The translations under genes were made by a program, and so were the position numbers. A stretch of 64,000 bases of DNA, from positions 1,223,501-1,287,500 of the forward strand of contig NZ_CP015614.1 of assembly GCF_000635915.2 (NCBI RefSeq), read 5' to 3'. This DNA is from Brevundimonas naejangsanensis. GTDB lineage: Bacteria; Pseudomonadota; Alphaproteobacteria; Caulobacterales; Caulobacteraceae. Under the pieces are notes generated by a model. It saw only the letters and a list, made by a program, of their open reading frames with translations. It was not told the origin of the DNA and did not search any database. This document shows positions 54,464 through 63,422 of the stretch, piece after piece (positions within the stretch are counted from its first letter, which is position 1; every line of letters begins with the position of its first letter).

Positions 54464-55243
54464 ATGCGTTCACAACCAGAAGCGCTGACTGCGCTGAAGG
54501 CGCGGCTGGAGGCGCTTGAGCGATGTGATGCACGACGCGTCGCTACAACTGAACGTCATGCGGGTGAGGATGTCTTCGCCCCTCTGGCGACCGGCGTGGT
54601 TCACGATCTCTACGCCGCTGCGCCCGCCGACGCGGTGGCGGTCAACGCCTTCGGGCTGGGCATGGCGCTGCGGGCGACGGCGGAGCGGCCCATCGTCTGG
54701 GGCCTGCATGAGATGATGGCCCAGGAGGCGGGGCGACCGCACGGTCCGGGCCTGCATGAGATGGGCCTGTCGCCGCGGGACTTGCTGGTGGTGCGGGCGC
54801 GCGACGTGCAGACCCTGCTGGCCGTGGGTGAAGAGGCCCTCCGCAGTCCCGCCGTGGGCGCCGTGCTGTTGAGCTCCTGGGGCGAGGCCAAGGCCTTCAG
54901 CCTGACGGCCAGCCGGCGACTGGCTCTGGCGGCCGAGGCGGGCGGCGCGACCCTGTTCCTGGCGCGGGCGGGCGCCCTGCCCTGCCCCAGCGCGGCCGAG
55001 ACCCGCTGGTCAGTGGCGTCCTGCGCTTCAGAACCCTTGGAAGGCGAGGCGCCGGGGCGGCCGTCTTTTTCGGCGACCCTGCTGCGGCGGCGCGGCGGCG
55101 GGGCGACCGGAACCTGGATCATGGAGTGGGATCGTGAACAGCGAACCTTCCGCGCACCCACGCCGCTATCTGGCGGTCTGGTTCCTCTGGCTGCCCAGCG
55201 ACCGACTGCGGCGTCAGGAGCAGCGCGAAGACGCGCCGCCTGA
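54455..55243 (+). CDS. imuA: ImuA, SOS mutagenesis cassette protein
   Basis: A 262-residue RecA-fold-related protein (translesion accessory). The recognisable core includes PADAVAVNAFGLGMAL, ERPIVWGLHEMMAQEAG, LGLSPRDLL-like GLSPRDLLVVRARDVQTLLAVGEEALRSPAVGAVLL. ATG 54455 is inside the SOS box; ATG 54464, three codons later, may be the real start. It acts with ImuB and DnaE2 in damage-induced mutagenesis. The imuB start codon lies 110 bases inside its 3' end. Confidence 0.88.
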   Translation: MRNMRSQPEALTALKARLEALERCDARRVATTERHAGEDVFAPLATGVVHDLYAAAPADAVAVNAFGLGMALRATAERPIVWGLHEMMAQEAGRPHGPGLHEMGLSPRDLLVVRARDVQTLLAVGEEALRSPAVGAVLLSSWGEAKAFSLTASRRLALAAEAGGATLFLARAGALPCPSAAETRWSVASCASEPLEGEAPGRPSFSATLLRRRGGGATGTWIMEWDREQRTFRAPTPLSGGLVPLAAQRPTAASGAARRRAA

Positions 55244-56690
55244 GGATACGCCCGTCGTCCTGGCCGAGAAGATCAAGGGCGCCCTGCGGCTAGCGGCGGT
55301 CGATCCGACGGCCGCGCGAGCGGGACTGACCCCCGGTCTCGCCCTGGCCGATGCGCGGGCGCGAACCCCCGCCTTGCGCGTCGTCGCCCATCGACCGGAC
55401 CTGGACGACGCCCTGCTGGGACGGGTGTTGGAGGACTTCGGCCGCTTCACCCCCATGATCGCGCTCGACCCGCCGCATGGCCTGATGCTGGACGTGAGCG
55501 GCTGCACGCACCTGTTCGGCGGCGAAGCGGACCTGATGCGGACGGTTCAGACGCGTGCCGAACGCGCCGGGCTTCAAACGCGATGCGCCCTGGCCGCAAC
55601 GCCTCAGGTCGCTCGCGCCCTGGCGCGTTTCGGATCCGGCGGGCGGTTCGAGCCCGGGGAGGAGCGCGCCGCCGCACGCCGCCTGCCCGTCGCCGCTCTG
55701 GAGTTGCCGCAAAAGGAGGAGCAGGCCCTGCGCCGCGCAGGGCTGAAACGTCTGGCTGACTTGGACGACCGGCCCCGCGCGCCTTTGGCCGCCCGTTTCG
55801 GCGCCGATTTTCCCGCCCGGCTAGCGCGGGTTCTGGGCGACGAGGACGTGCGCATCACCCCGCATCGTGCGGCCGCACCCGTCGTGGTCGACCGCGTCTT
55901 CTTCGAGCCGATCTCGGCGCCTGAAGACATCGAGCGGGTTCTGTCCGACCTGCTGATCGAGACCATGGACCGACTGAGCCAGACAGGCCTAGGCGGCCGA
56001 GCCTTCGAGGCCGGCTTCTATCGCGTGGACGGCGAGACGCGTCGGATCGCCGTCCGCACCGGCCGTCCGACCCGCGAGGCGCACGCGACCCTGCGGCTGT
56101 TCCGCGAGCGGATGGCGGCCCTGGCCGTCCCGCTGGACCCCGGCTTCGGCTTCGACCAGATGCGGATGTCCGTGCCCTGGACCCAGATCCTGGCGCCGGC
56201 CCAGCAGGGACTGGAGCGCGAGACGCCCGGCGAGGAGGCCTTCAGTCATTTGGTCGACCGGCTGACCGCGCGCCTGGGGCCAGAGGCCGTGCTGCGTTTC
56301 GAGCCCTTCGCCTCGCACATTCCCGAACGGGCGGCGCGGCTGGTTCCGGCCTCGGCCCGCCATGGCGCCGAGACCTGGCCCGACCTCGATCCCGACGATC
56401 CGCCCTTGCGGCCCTTGCAGATGTTCGATCCGCCCCAGCCGGTCGAAACCCTGGCCGAAGTCCCTGACGGCTATCCTCTGAAGTTCCGCTGGCGCCGCGT
56501 CCTGCACGAGGTGACGCGCGCCGAAGGACCCGAGCGGATCAGCGGCGAATGGTGGCGCGCTCCGGGCCAACGCACCCGCGACTATTACCGGGTCGAGGAT
56601 CGGGACGGCCGTCGCTTCTGGCTGTTCCGCCAGGGTCTCTATGGCGAGACGCCCGAGCCGCGCTGGTTCATCCACGGCCTGTTCGCATGA
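55134..56690 (+). CDS. imuB: ImuB, Y-family DNA polymerase-like protein
   Basis: A 518-residue Y-family-like protein lacking the usual acidic catalytic triad, acting as the bridge between the beta clamp and DnaE2. The N-terminus RRYLAVWFLWLPSDRLRR and the following palm/finger regions (AVDPTAARAGLTPGLALADARAR; LMLDVSGCTHLFGGEADLM) match ImuB. The start is GTG at 55134-55136, 110 bases before the imuA stop, because family homology begins within ten residues. It ends in an ATGA overlap with dnaE2. Confidence 0.92.
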   Translation: MNSEPSAHPRRYLAVWFLWLPSDRLRRQEQREDAPPEDTPVVLAEKIKGALRLAAVDPTAARAGLTPGLALADARARTPALRVVAHRPDLDDALLGRVLEDFGRFTPMIALDPPHGLMLDVSGCTHLFGGEADLMRTVQTRAERAGLQTRCALAATPQVARALARFGSGGRFEPGEERAAARRLPVAALELPQKEEQALRRAGLKRLADLDDRPRAPLAARFGADFPARLARVLGDEDVRITPHRAAAPVVVDRVFFEPISAPEDIERVLSDLLIETMDRLSQTGLGGRAFEAGFYRVDGETRRIAVRTGRPTREAHATLRLFRERMAALAVPLDPGFGFDQMRMSVPWTQILAPAQQGLERETPGEEAFSHLVDRLTARLGPEAVLRFEPFASHIPERAARLVPASARHGAETWPDLDPDDPPLRPLQMFDPPQPVETLAEVPDGYPLKFRWRRVLHEVTRAEGPERISGEWWRAPGQRTRDYYRVEDRDGRRFWLFRQGLYGETPEPRWFIHGLFA

Positions 56691-59600
56691 GCAGGCTCGA
56701 CCCTGGCGGCGCCTATGCCGAACTGGCGACGGCCAGCAACTTCTCCTTCCTGCGCGGCGCCTCGCATCCCAAGGATCTGGTGCTGACCGCGATCCTGCGC
56801 GGCCATGCCGGACTGGGGCTGGCTGATCGCAACACCGTAGCGGGCGTGGTGCGAGCCTGGAGCGCGCTGAAGGAGCTACGGGCCGAAGGTCTGGCTCCGC
56901 CGGACAAGGTGCGCGAGGGCGGCAGTCCGGGCGAGATCGCCTTCATCGAGAATCCGCTGAACGATCCGGCCCTGTCCGAAGAGGTAAAGCGGCGCGCGAC
57001 GGACTTCCGCCTGCTGACCGGCGCGCGGCTGGTCTTCAACGACGGGACGCCGGACGTCATCGCCTATCCCGAAACGCGCGCGGGCTGGGGCCGCCTGACG
57101 CGCCTGCTGACCCTGGGCAATCGCCGGACGAAAAAGGGCGAGTGCGAGATCGGCCTGCGCGACCTGCTGGCCGATCCTGAAGACCTGCTGCTGATCCTCG
57201 TCCCGCCCGATCGGCTGACAGGGCTGGAAGAGGTGCTGACTCGCATGACCGAGGCGGCGCCGGGCGCGGTCTGGCTGGGCGCCGCCCTGCACAGGCGCGG
57301 CGACGACCGGCGCCGGCTGGCCCGGCTGAAGGCCATGGCGGCGTGGGCGGACGTTCCGCTGCTGGCGCTGAACGACGCCCTCTACGCCGCGCCCGATGAC
57401 CGTGACCTGCAGGACGTCCTGACCTGCATCCGCGAAGGCGTGAGCATCGAGACCGCCGGCCGTCGGCTGGAAGCCAACGCTGAACGCTGGCTGAAGCCCG
57501 TGGACGAAATGGTCCGCCTGTTCAAAGACGCGCCCGAGGCGGCAGCCGAGACGACGGCCTTCCTGTCGCGCGCGACCTTCGATCTGTCCGAACTCAGCTA
57601 TCAATACCCGGAAGAGCCGGTCCCGCCCGATTGGACCCCGCAGGCCTGGCTGGAAGAGCTTACGGGGCGTCACGCCGCCATGCGCTATCCCGACGGCGTT
57701 CCCGACAAGGTCCAGGCCCTGCTGGACAAGGAACTGGCCTTTATCGCCCGCAAGGACATCGCCCCCTATTTCCTGACCATCTTCGACATCGTCCGCGTGG
57801 CGCGTGACAAGCGCATCCTGTGTCAGGGGCGCGGCTCGGCCGCCAACTCGGCGGTCTGCTACGTCCTGGGCATCACCTCGGTGGACCCGGCCGAATCCGA
57901 CCTGCTGTTCGAGCGCTTCTTGTCCGAAGACCGTAACGAACCGCCCGACATCGATGTCGATTTCGAGCATGAGCGGCGCGAAGAGATCATCCAGCACATC
58001 TACGAACGCTATGGGCGCCACCGCGCCGGCATCGCCGCCACCGTCATCCACTTCCGCCCCCGCAGCGCCATCCGCGAGGTGGGCAAGGTCCTGGGCCTGA
58101 CCGAGGACATCACCGCCCGTCTGGCCGCCAGCCACTGGGGCAGTTGGGGAACCGAGATCGACGATCGCCACGTCGTTCAGGCGGGACTGGACGCCGCCAA
58201 CCCCATGATCGCCCGCGCGGTCGAGATGGCGTCTCGCCTGCTGAACTTTCCCCGTCATCTCAGCCAGCACGTCGGAGGCTTCGTCCTGACCCAGGACCGG
58301 CTGGACGAGATGGTCCCCATCGGCAACGCCGCCATGCCGAACCGGACTTTCATCGAATGGGACAAGGACGACATCGACGCCCTGCGCCTGATGAAGGTCG
58401 ATGTTCTGGCGCTCGGCATGCTGACCTGCATCCGCAAGGCCTTCGACCTGATCCGCACGCATGAGCATGAGGACTGGGAATTGCACACCGTCCCGCGCGA
58501 GGACCCAGCCGTTTACGACATGCTGTGTCGGGGCCAGTCCATCGGGGTCTTCCAGGTCGAAAGCCGGGCCCAGATCAACATGCTGCCCCGCCTAAGGCCA
58601 CGCTGCCTCTACGATCTCGTCATCCAGGTCGCCATCGTCCGCCCTGGCCCGATTCAGGGCGACATGGTCCACCCCTATCTGCGTCGCCGCAACAAGGAGG
58701 AGGAGGTCGTCTATTCCTCGCCCTCCCCCGATCACGGCCCGCCCGACGAACTGGAACAGGTGTTGCGCAAGACCCTCGGCGTGCCCCTGTTTCAGGAGCA
58801 GGCGATGAAACTGGCCATCGTCGCCGCCGAATTCAGCGACCGCGAGGCCAATGGCCTGCGCAAGGCCATGGGCACGTTCCGCGGCGACGGCAAACTGCAC
58901 GCCTATGAGACTCGCATGGTCAGTCGGATGGTCGCGCGCGGCTATGATCCAGCCTTCGCCCAGCGCTGCTTCGACCAGATCAAGGGCTTCGGCTCCTACG
59001 GCTTCCCCGAAAGCCACGCCGCCAGTTTCGCCCGGCTGGTCTACGTCTCGTCGTGGATCAAGCATCGCCACCCGGCGGCCTTCGCCTGCGCCCTGCTAAA
59101 CAGCCAGCCCATGGGCTTCTATGCCCCCGCCCAGATCGTGCGCGAAGCGCAGGAGGTCGGAAAGGTCGAAGTGAGGGCCATCGACGTCTCATACAGCCAC
59201 TGGGACAACAGTCTGGAGGGCCCTGCCGACGCGCCCATTCTGCGCCTGGGTCTTCGCCAGATCGACGGCTTCAGAGAGGACTGGGCCAACGCCTTGTCGA
59301 CAGCGCGGGCCGAAAGGCCCTTCGTCGATATCGAAACACTGGCCCGACGCGCCGAATTGCCCGGCGCCGCCATGCGCAAGCTGGCCGACGCGGACGCCTT
59401 CCGCTCCTTAGGTAAGGACCGTCGCGAGGCCTTGTGGACGGTGCGTCGCCTGCCCGACGATGATCCTCTGCCCCTGTTCGCCGCCGCCGAGGCGCGCGAG
59501 CGCGGCGCCCGCGAACTGGGGGCTGAGCCCGACGCCCATCTGCCCCTGATGCCGCTGGGCGAGCACGTCGCCGCCGACTATCAGACCGCGCGCCTGTCGT

Positions 59601-60076
59601 TGAAGGCCCACCCCATGGCCATCCTGCGCCCCATCTTCGCCGCTGACCGCGTGCTGACCTGCGCGGCGACTGAGGCCAAGCGCGGCGGCTCCGTCGTTCA
59701 GGTCGCAGGCGTGGTCCTGGTGCGTCAGCGGCCGGGCAAGGGCGCCGCCGTCTTCGTCACCCTGGAAGACGAGACCGGCATCACCAACGTGGTCCTGTGG
59801 GCGCGGATGCTGGACCAGTTCCGGCGCGAGGTCATGGGCGCCCGCCTGATGCAGGTCGAAGGCGTGGTCGAGAAAAGCCCTGAAGGCGTCGTCCACGTCG
59901 TCGCTCGCCGCATCCTCGACCGCAGCGCAGAACTGTCCCGCCTGTCGGAGGACCACGAGGCCCACATTCAACTGTCTCGCGCAGACGTCGTCGCTCACCC
60001 GCAGCCGTCGCGCCACCCGTCCCACCGACACCCGCGCGACGTGCGCATTCTGCCGGGGTCGCGGGATTTTCATTGA
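56687..60076 (+). CDS. dnaE2: Error-prone DNA polymerase DnaE2 (ImuC)
   Basis: A 1129-residue C-family polymerase used in translesion synthesis. It begins MSRLDPGGAYAELATASNFSFLRGASHPKDL (PHP domain). The catalytic palm carries PDIDVDFEHERREE, followed by the fingers with GRHRAGIAATVIHFR and a motif GRGSAANSAVCYVLGIT. The OB-fold region and the family tail HPRDVRILPGSRDFH close the protein. The ATG (56687) overlaps the imuB stop. Compared with replicative DnaE it has no extended clamp-binding end, as expected for the SOS version. Confidence 0.95.
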   Translation: MSRLDPGGAYAELATASNFSFLRGASHPKDLVLTAILRGHAGLGLADRNTVAGVVRAWSALKELRAEGLAPPDKVREGGSPGEIAFIENPLNDPALSEEVKRRATDFRLLTGARLVFNDGTPDVIAYPETRAGWGRLTRLLTLGNRRTKKGECEIGLRDLLADPEDLLLILVPPDRLTGLEEVLTRMTEAAPGAVWLGAALHRRGDDRRRLARLKAMAAWADVPLLALNDALYAAPDDRDLQDVLTCIREGVSIETAGRRLEANAERWLKPVDEMVRLFKDAPEAAAETTAFLSRATFDLSELSYQYPEEPVPPDWTPQAWLEELTGRHAAMRYPDGVPDKVQALLDKELAFIARKDIAPYFLTIFDIVRVARDKRILCQGRGSAANSAVCYVLGITSVDPAESDLLFERFLSEDRNEPPDIDVDFEHERREEIIQHIYERYGRHRAGIAATVIHFRPRSAIREVGKVLGLTEDITARLAASHWGSWGTEIDDRHVVQAGLDAANPMIARAVEMASRLLNFPRHLSQHVGGFVLTQDRLDEMVPIGNAAMPNRTFIEWDKDDIDALRLMKVDVLALGMLTCIRKAFDLIRTHEHEDWELHTVPREDPAVYDMLCRGQSIGVFQVESRAQINMLPRLRPRCLYDLVIQVAIVRPGPIQGDMVHPYLRRRNKEEEVVYSSPSPDHGPPDELEQVLRKTLGVPLFQEQAMKLAIVAAEFSDREANGLRKAMGTFRGDGKLHAYETRMVSRMVARGYDPAFAQRCFDQIKGFGSYGFPESHAASFARLVYVSSWIKHRHPAAFACALLNSQPMGFYAPAQIVREAQEVGKVEVRAIDVSYSHWDNSLEGPADAPILRLGLRQIDGFREDWANALSTARAERPFVDIETLARRAELPGAAMRKLADADAFRSLGKDRREALWTVRRLPDDDPLPLFAAAEARERGARELGAEPDAHLPLMPLGEHVAADYQTARLSLKAHPMAILRPIFAADRVLTCAATEAKRGGSVVQVAGVVLVRQRPGKGAAVFVTLEDETGITNVVLWARMLDQFRREVMGARLMQVEGVVEKSPEGVVHVVARRILDRSAELSRLSEDHEAHIQLSRADVVAHPQPSRHPSHRHPRDVRILPGSRDFH

Positions 60077-60224
60077 TCTGAGTTCTTGGCGGCTGCTCCA
60101 ATGATTGCTGCGCCCGCCCGCCGCAGGTCGGCAGCCCCTCGCCACGCCGAGCCATCGCGCGCCTTGTCGGCCTCGCCATCGAACGCCAACATGGCCTTGA
60201 ACGCCCACACTACTCGGAGCCCCT

Positions 60225-61418
60225 ATGCCGAAGCTGTCGGACCGCACGCGACTGATCGCCGGCGCCACGCGACGCGGCCTGGGTCGCCGGCCTGTCAATC
60301 CGCCGATCGAACGCGCCTCCACCATGCTGAGCGACGATCCGGCGGCGATGCAGGACCCCAGCGACGGGCCTGTCTATGGGCTGGACGGGACCAGCGCGGC
60401 GCGTGAGCTGCGGGCGGCTCTCGCCGACCTCGAGGGGGCAAGCGAGGCCTTTCTGGTTCCGTCCGGCCTGGCGGCGGTCACCGTGCCCCTCACCGCCCTT
60501 CTGCGGCCGGGCGACGAAGTGCTGACGACCGAGGCCGTCTATGGCCCAACGCGGCGGTTTCTGACACGCCACATGGCCGACAGAGGCGTCGCCGCGCGCT
60601 TTCACCCGGCCGGGGCCTCTGTCGAAGCGGTGATGGATCAGGTGCATGACCGGACGCGGGTGCTGCTGATCGAAGCGCCCGGCTCCCTCACCTTTGAAAT
60701 GATGGATGTGCCTGCTCTCGCATCGGCCTGCAGGGCGCGTGGCGTGCTGACGGTGATGGACAACACCTGGGCGGCCGGTCTGGCCTTTCGCCCGCTCGCC
60801 CACGGCGTCGATGTCAGCGTTCAGGCCCTGACGAAATACGCAGGGGGGCATTCGGACCTTCTGATGGGCGGCGTCGCGGCGCAGGCGCCCGAAATCATCC
60901 GAGCCATCAGCAACGTCATCGAGGACATGGGCTGGCATGTCTCGCCAGACGACGCCTGGCTGGCGCTGCGCGGGCTGCGCACCCTGCCGCTGCGCTATGA
61001 GGCCCAGGCGCGCGCCGCCCTGCAGGTCGCTGAATGGCTTCAGGAACAGCCCGAGGTCTCCCGCGTGCTGTACCCGCCCCTGCCCGACTCGGTCGGGCAC
61101 GCGCTTTGGCGCAGGGATTTCGACGGCGCGGCGTCCTTGATGGGCGTGGTGATGAAGGGCGGCGACAAGGCGGCGGACCACGCCTTCATGCGCGCGCTCA
61201 ACCTGTTCGGCATGGGCTATTCCTGGGGAGGCTTCGAGAGCCTGATCACTTACGAGACGCCGCAGTTGGCCTATCGGCAGCACGCGCCCGACCTGCCCGG
61301 CCAACTGCTGCGCCTGCATATCGGGTTGGAGGATCCGGCCGATCTGCTCGCCGATCTGACGCGTGGATTAGAGGCGTGGCGCGCCCAGCAGGACTCGAAC
61401 CTGCAACCGTCCGCTTAG
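60225..61418 (+). CDS. metC: Cystathionine beta-lyase, Cys/Met metabolism PLP enzyme
   Basis: A 397-residue fold-type I PLP enzyme that makes homocysteine from cystathionine. PLP lysine is in VQALTKYAGGHSDLLMGG (about 208). Other motifs are PVYGLDGTSAARELRAAL and WAAGLAFRPLAHGVDVS. The expected family C-terminus lies near DLTRGLEAW; from there the frame continues into the antisense tRNA-Arg and ends RAQQDSNLQPSA, so the last 42 bases, stop codon included, read through a tRNA gene. The original stop was probably lost. The ATG 60225 follows CGGAG. Confidence 0.9.
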   Translation: MPKLSDRTRLIAGATRRGLGRRPVNPPIERASTMLSDDPAAMQDPSDGPVYGLDGTSAARELRAALADLEGASEAFLVPSGLAAVTVPLTALLRPGDEVLTTEAVYGPTRRFLTRHMADRGVAARFHPAGASVEAVMDQVHDRTRVLLIEAPGSLTFEMMDVPALASACRARGVLTVMDNTWAAGLAFRPLAHGVDVSVQALTKYAGGHSDLLMGGVAAQAPEIIRAISNVIEDMGWHVSPDDAWLALRGLRTLPLRYEAQARAALQVAEWLQEQPEVSRVLYPPLPDSVGHALWRRDFDGAASLMGVVMKGGDKAADHAFMRALNLFGMGYSWGGFESLITYETPQLAYRQHAPDLPGQLLRLHIGLEDPADLLADLTRGLEAWRAQQDSNLQPSA

Positions 61419-61453
61419 AAGGCGGGTGCTCTATCCGGTTGAGCTATGGGCGC
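61377..61453 (-). tRNA. tRNA-Arg (TCT)
   Basis: Minus-strand cloverleaf of 77 bases: GCGCCCA pairs with TGGGCGC, discriminator G, CCA encoded (61379-61377). The anticodon loop CTTCTAA gives TCT, reading AGA. D arm GCTC...GAGC and T arm GCAGG-TTCGAGT-CCTGC are intact. Its 3' part overlaps the end of metC on the other strand by 42 bases, and its 5' end (61439-61453) is included in a direct repeat. Confidence 0.95.
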
Positions 61454-61462
61454 CTAGGGCCG
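61439..61462. repeat. Direct repeat copy 1 (att-like, at tRNA-Arg 5' end)
   Basis: TTGAGCTATG, G, GCGCC, T, AGGGCCG. Copy 2 is at 63563-63586 with A for the single G and A for the single T; 22 of 24 bases agree. The first 15 bases lie inside tRNA-Arg. Confidence 0.7.
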
Positions 61463-61479
61463 GAAAGTGTTGCTCCGTA

Positions 61480-61878
61480 AGGGGTTTCGGCGACGGCGGC
61501 AAGGCGGGAGGCAAGAACGCCTTGCCGGAGGTCAAGGCGTTCAAGGGCAGCGAGCGGGACATCGTGGACCCGATCTCGGTGCTAATCGAGCGCACCTATC
61601 GCCTAAACAAACGCCTGCGCCAGAATGATCTGAACAACGCCTTTATCCGCCTCGGCGAAAGGCTGGAGGAGGACCAGCGCGCGGCGGGCATCACCGACGG
61701 CGAAAACGGCGGGCTGCGCAAGGTGGACACACCACGCAAGCCGATGAAGGTGTCGCGCGAAGAGATCGCCGCCCAGTCCAAGGCCCGGCCGGATCTGGTC
61801 GACCAGATGCTCGACGATGACGGCAACGAGATCTGGCGTCCCCTATCGGCTTTCCCAAGGTGTCCCGCCGTTCATTGA
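61480..61878 (+). pseudogene. Truncated coding fragment of unknown origin
   Basis: The frame reads as true coding sequence (RDIVDPISVLIERTYRLNKR continuing LRQNDLNNAFIRLGERLEED; then KVSREEIAAQSKARPDLVDQ), with high third-position GC, but it begins at the tRNA end with no start codon and RBS. At its 3' end, after GNEIW, it continues into the antisense end of the methyltransferase. So both ends seem cut. A weak resemblance to helical segments of large phage/plasmid polyvalent proteins was noted, with low certainty. Confidence 0.5.
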
Positions 61879-63051
61879 GGACCAGGCCACCAGCTCCGAC
61901 ACCATGTCCAGGCGAATGACGGCGCCTGGCGGATGCATGATATCGAAGGTGACTTCAACCGTTTGCCCCGGCAACACCGGCTCGTGGATAAACATGTAGC
62001 GTTCGGGTTCGCCCAACAAGGGCTTGCCATTCAGGAACGTCGAAACACCGAGGTTCACGCACCCCGCTTCACCACCAGAGGGCCGCCATGCGCCGCTGCC
62101 CACGTTAGTCAGGGCGGCTTTGATCGCACTACCGCCCTCGATCGGTCGGGCAACAGCCGAGATTGAGGCGGCGAAGGCCTGGAGATACCGGCTGTCCTGA
62201 GCCTCTTCGCCCGGCTTCACCATCACGAAGACCCGACGATTGACGCAACCCTCCGCCACAGCCTTTCCGAGATGGTTCATGATGATGTCCGAGCGCTGCT
62301 CGATAGCTAAGTCGTGGTCCTCCAAGGACACCATCACTGGCACGTCCTGGAACAGCGCCATCTTCATGTCGGTGAAGCCGAGGGCGTAGGCGGTGTCTCG
62401 GATTTCCGACGCGACAATGTTATTCTCGATCACGCCAAACTGGCGCATTTCGTGTTGGGAGGTGTCGCTTTCCGCATGGTTCGGCCCCGGCTCGTTGAAA
62501 GCCGCGCGACCGCCCGGCTTCAGCACCCTGTAGAACTCGCTGAGCCAAACGGCCTGATCCGCCACATGGTGGAAGCTGTCGAAGCAGACGAGGCGGTCAA
62601 CGCTCTCGTCTTCAAGCGGGATCTTCCCGTCGCCGATCCTTAGGAAGGTGACCGGCCGGTCGCGGAGATAAGGATGCGCCGCCGTCGCATCTCGGGCGAT
62701 ATTCAAAGCGGCTTCTGAAATGTCGAGGCCGATCGCGCGGCACCCCATAAGCGCCATGGCGTGAGACAGCCAGCCAGTCCCGCACCCGAAATCAACGACA
62801 ACCTGATCAGGGCGAGGCTGAAGCATTTGCAGCACGACGCCGTAGCTCGCCAGCATGGCCGGTGTCTCATGCAGGCTGGAAAAGGGCTTGCGCAGGTGGT
62901 GGGTCCATGGATCGGACACGCTAGCGAAATAGGCGTCGGCGCGCAGAGCGTGCTCTTCGTGACCATATGCCTTGATCAGCTTTTGGACATCAACACGCCC
63001 GTCCGGCCCAACATATTGGCTGGATTTGTCCTCAAGAATAATGTCGCTCAT
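61843..63051 (-). CDS. Class I SAM methyltransferase with C-terminal beta-sandwich-like domain
   Basis: A 402-residue protein. Residues about 85-215 are a Methyltransf_11/25 domain with motif I VVDFGCGTGWLSHAMALMG (about 88-106), AIGLDISEAALNIARD, VCFDSFHHVAD and YRVLKPGGRAAFNEPGP. Residues about 295-402 (ALTNVGSGAWRPSG... EPVLPGQTVEVTFDI) resemble the beta domain of sugar-chain modifying enzymes and may bind polysaccharide. Substrate unknown; modification of a surface glycan is possible. Three 60-base lines counted between 62221 and 62400 have 34, 34 and 38 G/C, lower than the flanking genes look, suggesting transfer. ATG 63049-63051 is used. Confidence 0.8.
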   Translation of the reverse strand: MSDIILEDKSSQYVGPDGRVDVQKLIKAYGHEEHALRADAYFASVSDPWTHHLRKPFSSLHETPAMLASYGVVLQMLQPRPDQVVVDFGCGTGWLSHAMALMGCRAIGLDISEAALNIARDATAAHPYLRDRPVTFLRIGDGKIPLEDESVDRLVCFDSFHHVADQAVWLSEFYRVLKPGGRAAFNEPGPNHAESDTSQHEMRQFGVIENNIVASEIRDTAYALGFTDMKMALFQDVPVMVSLEDHDLAIEQRSDIIMNHLGKAVAEGCVNRRVFVMVKPGEEAQDSRYLQAFAASISAVARPIEGGSAIKAALTNVGSGAWRPSGGEAGCVNLGVSTFLNGKPLLGEPERYMFIHEPVLPGQTVEVTFDIMHPPGAVIRLDMVSELVAWSSMNGGTPWESR

Positions 63052-63245
63052 CAAGTTCTCCGTTCGGTGAACTATGGGCGAGGTAACGCGCGAAAAACAA
63101 GGGCGGCTTCCCCACGAAAGTCGGCGCGCTTTGTTGAGCACCCTTCCCTGCCGGATGGTGCGGCATCTCCGAAGCCCATCCGCAGAAGCTGGATCTGATC
63201 GCTGGCGTCGCCCCGCGATTGGGCAAGTCACAAAGGACAGAACCG

Positions 63246-63353
63246 ATGCCGACCGCGCCGTTCGTCAAGCCAACGCTGCGTGCGTCGATGCTGCTGTTAG
63301 AGAGGGCGACCCTGAGCGCCTACGGGCATCTGACGGGTTTCGGCGGGACTTAG
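63246..63353 (+). CDS. Possible small ORF (35 residues)
   Basis: An ATG preceded by AAAGGA with an 8-base spacer starts a 35-codon frame (MPTAPFVKPTLRASMLLLER continuing to FGGT) ended by TAG at 63351-63353. No family is recognised. The frame is short and could be chance in GC-rich DNA. Confidence 0.3.
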   Translation: MPTAPFVKPTLRASMLLLERATLSAYGHLTGFGGT

Positions 63354-63422
63354 CCGGTGCGGGGGCGACAGCCATGAGCGCGAGACGGAGGCCATCAAGA
63401 GGGCCATCCGAACGGCCTTGGG

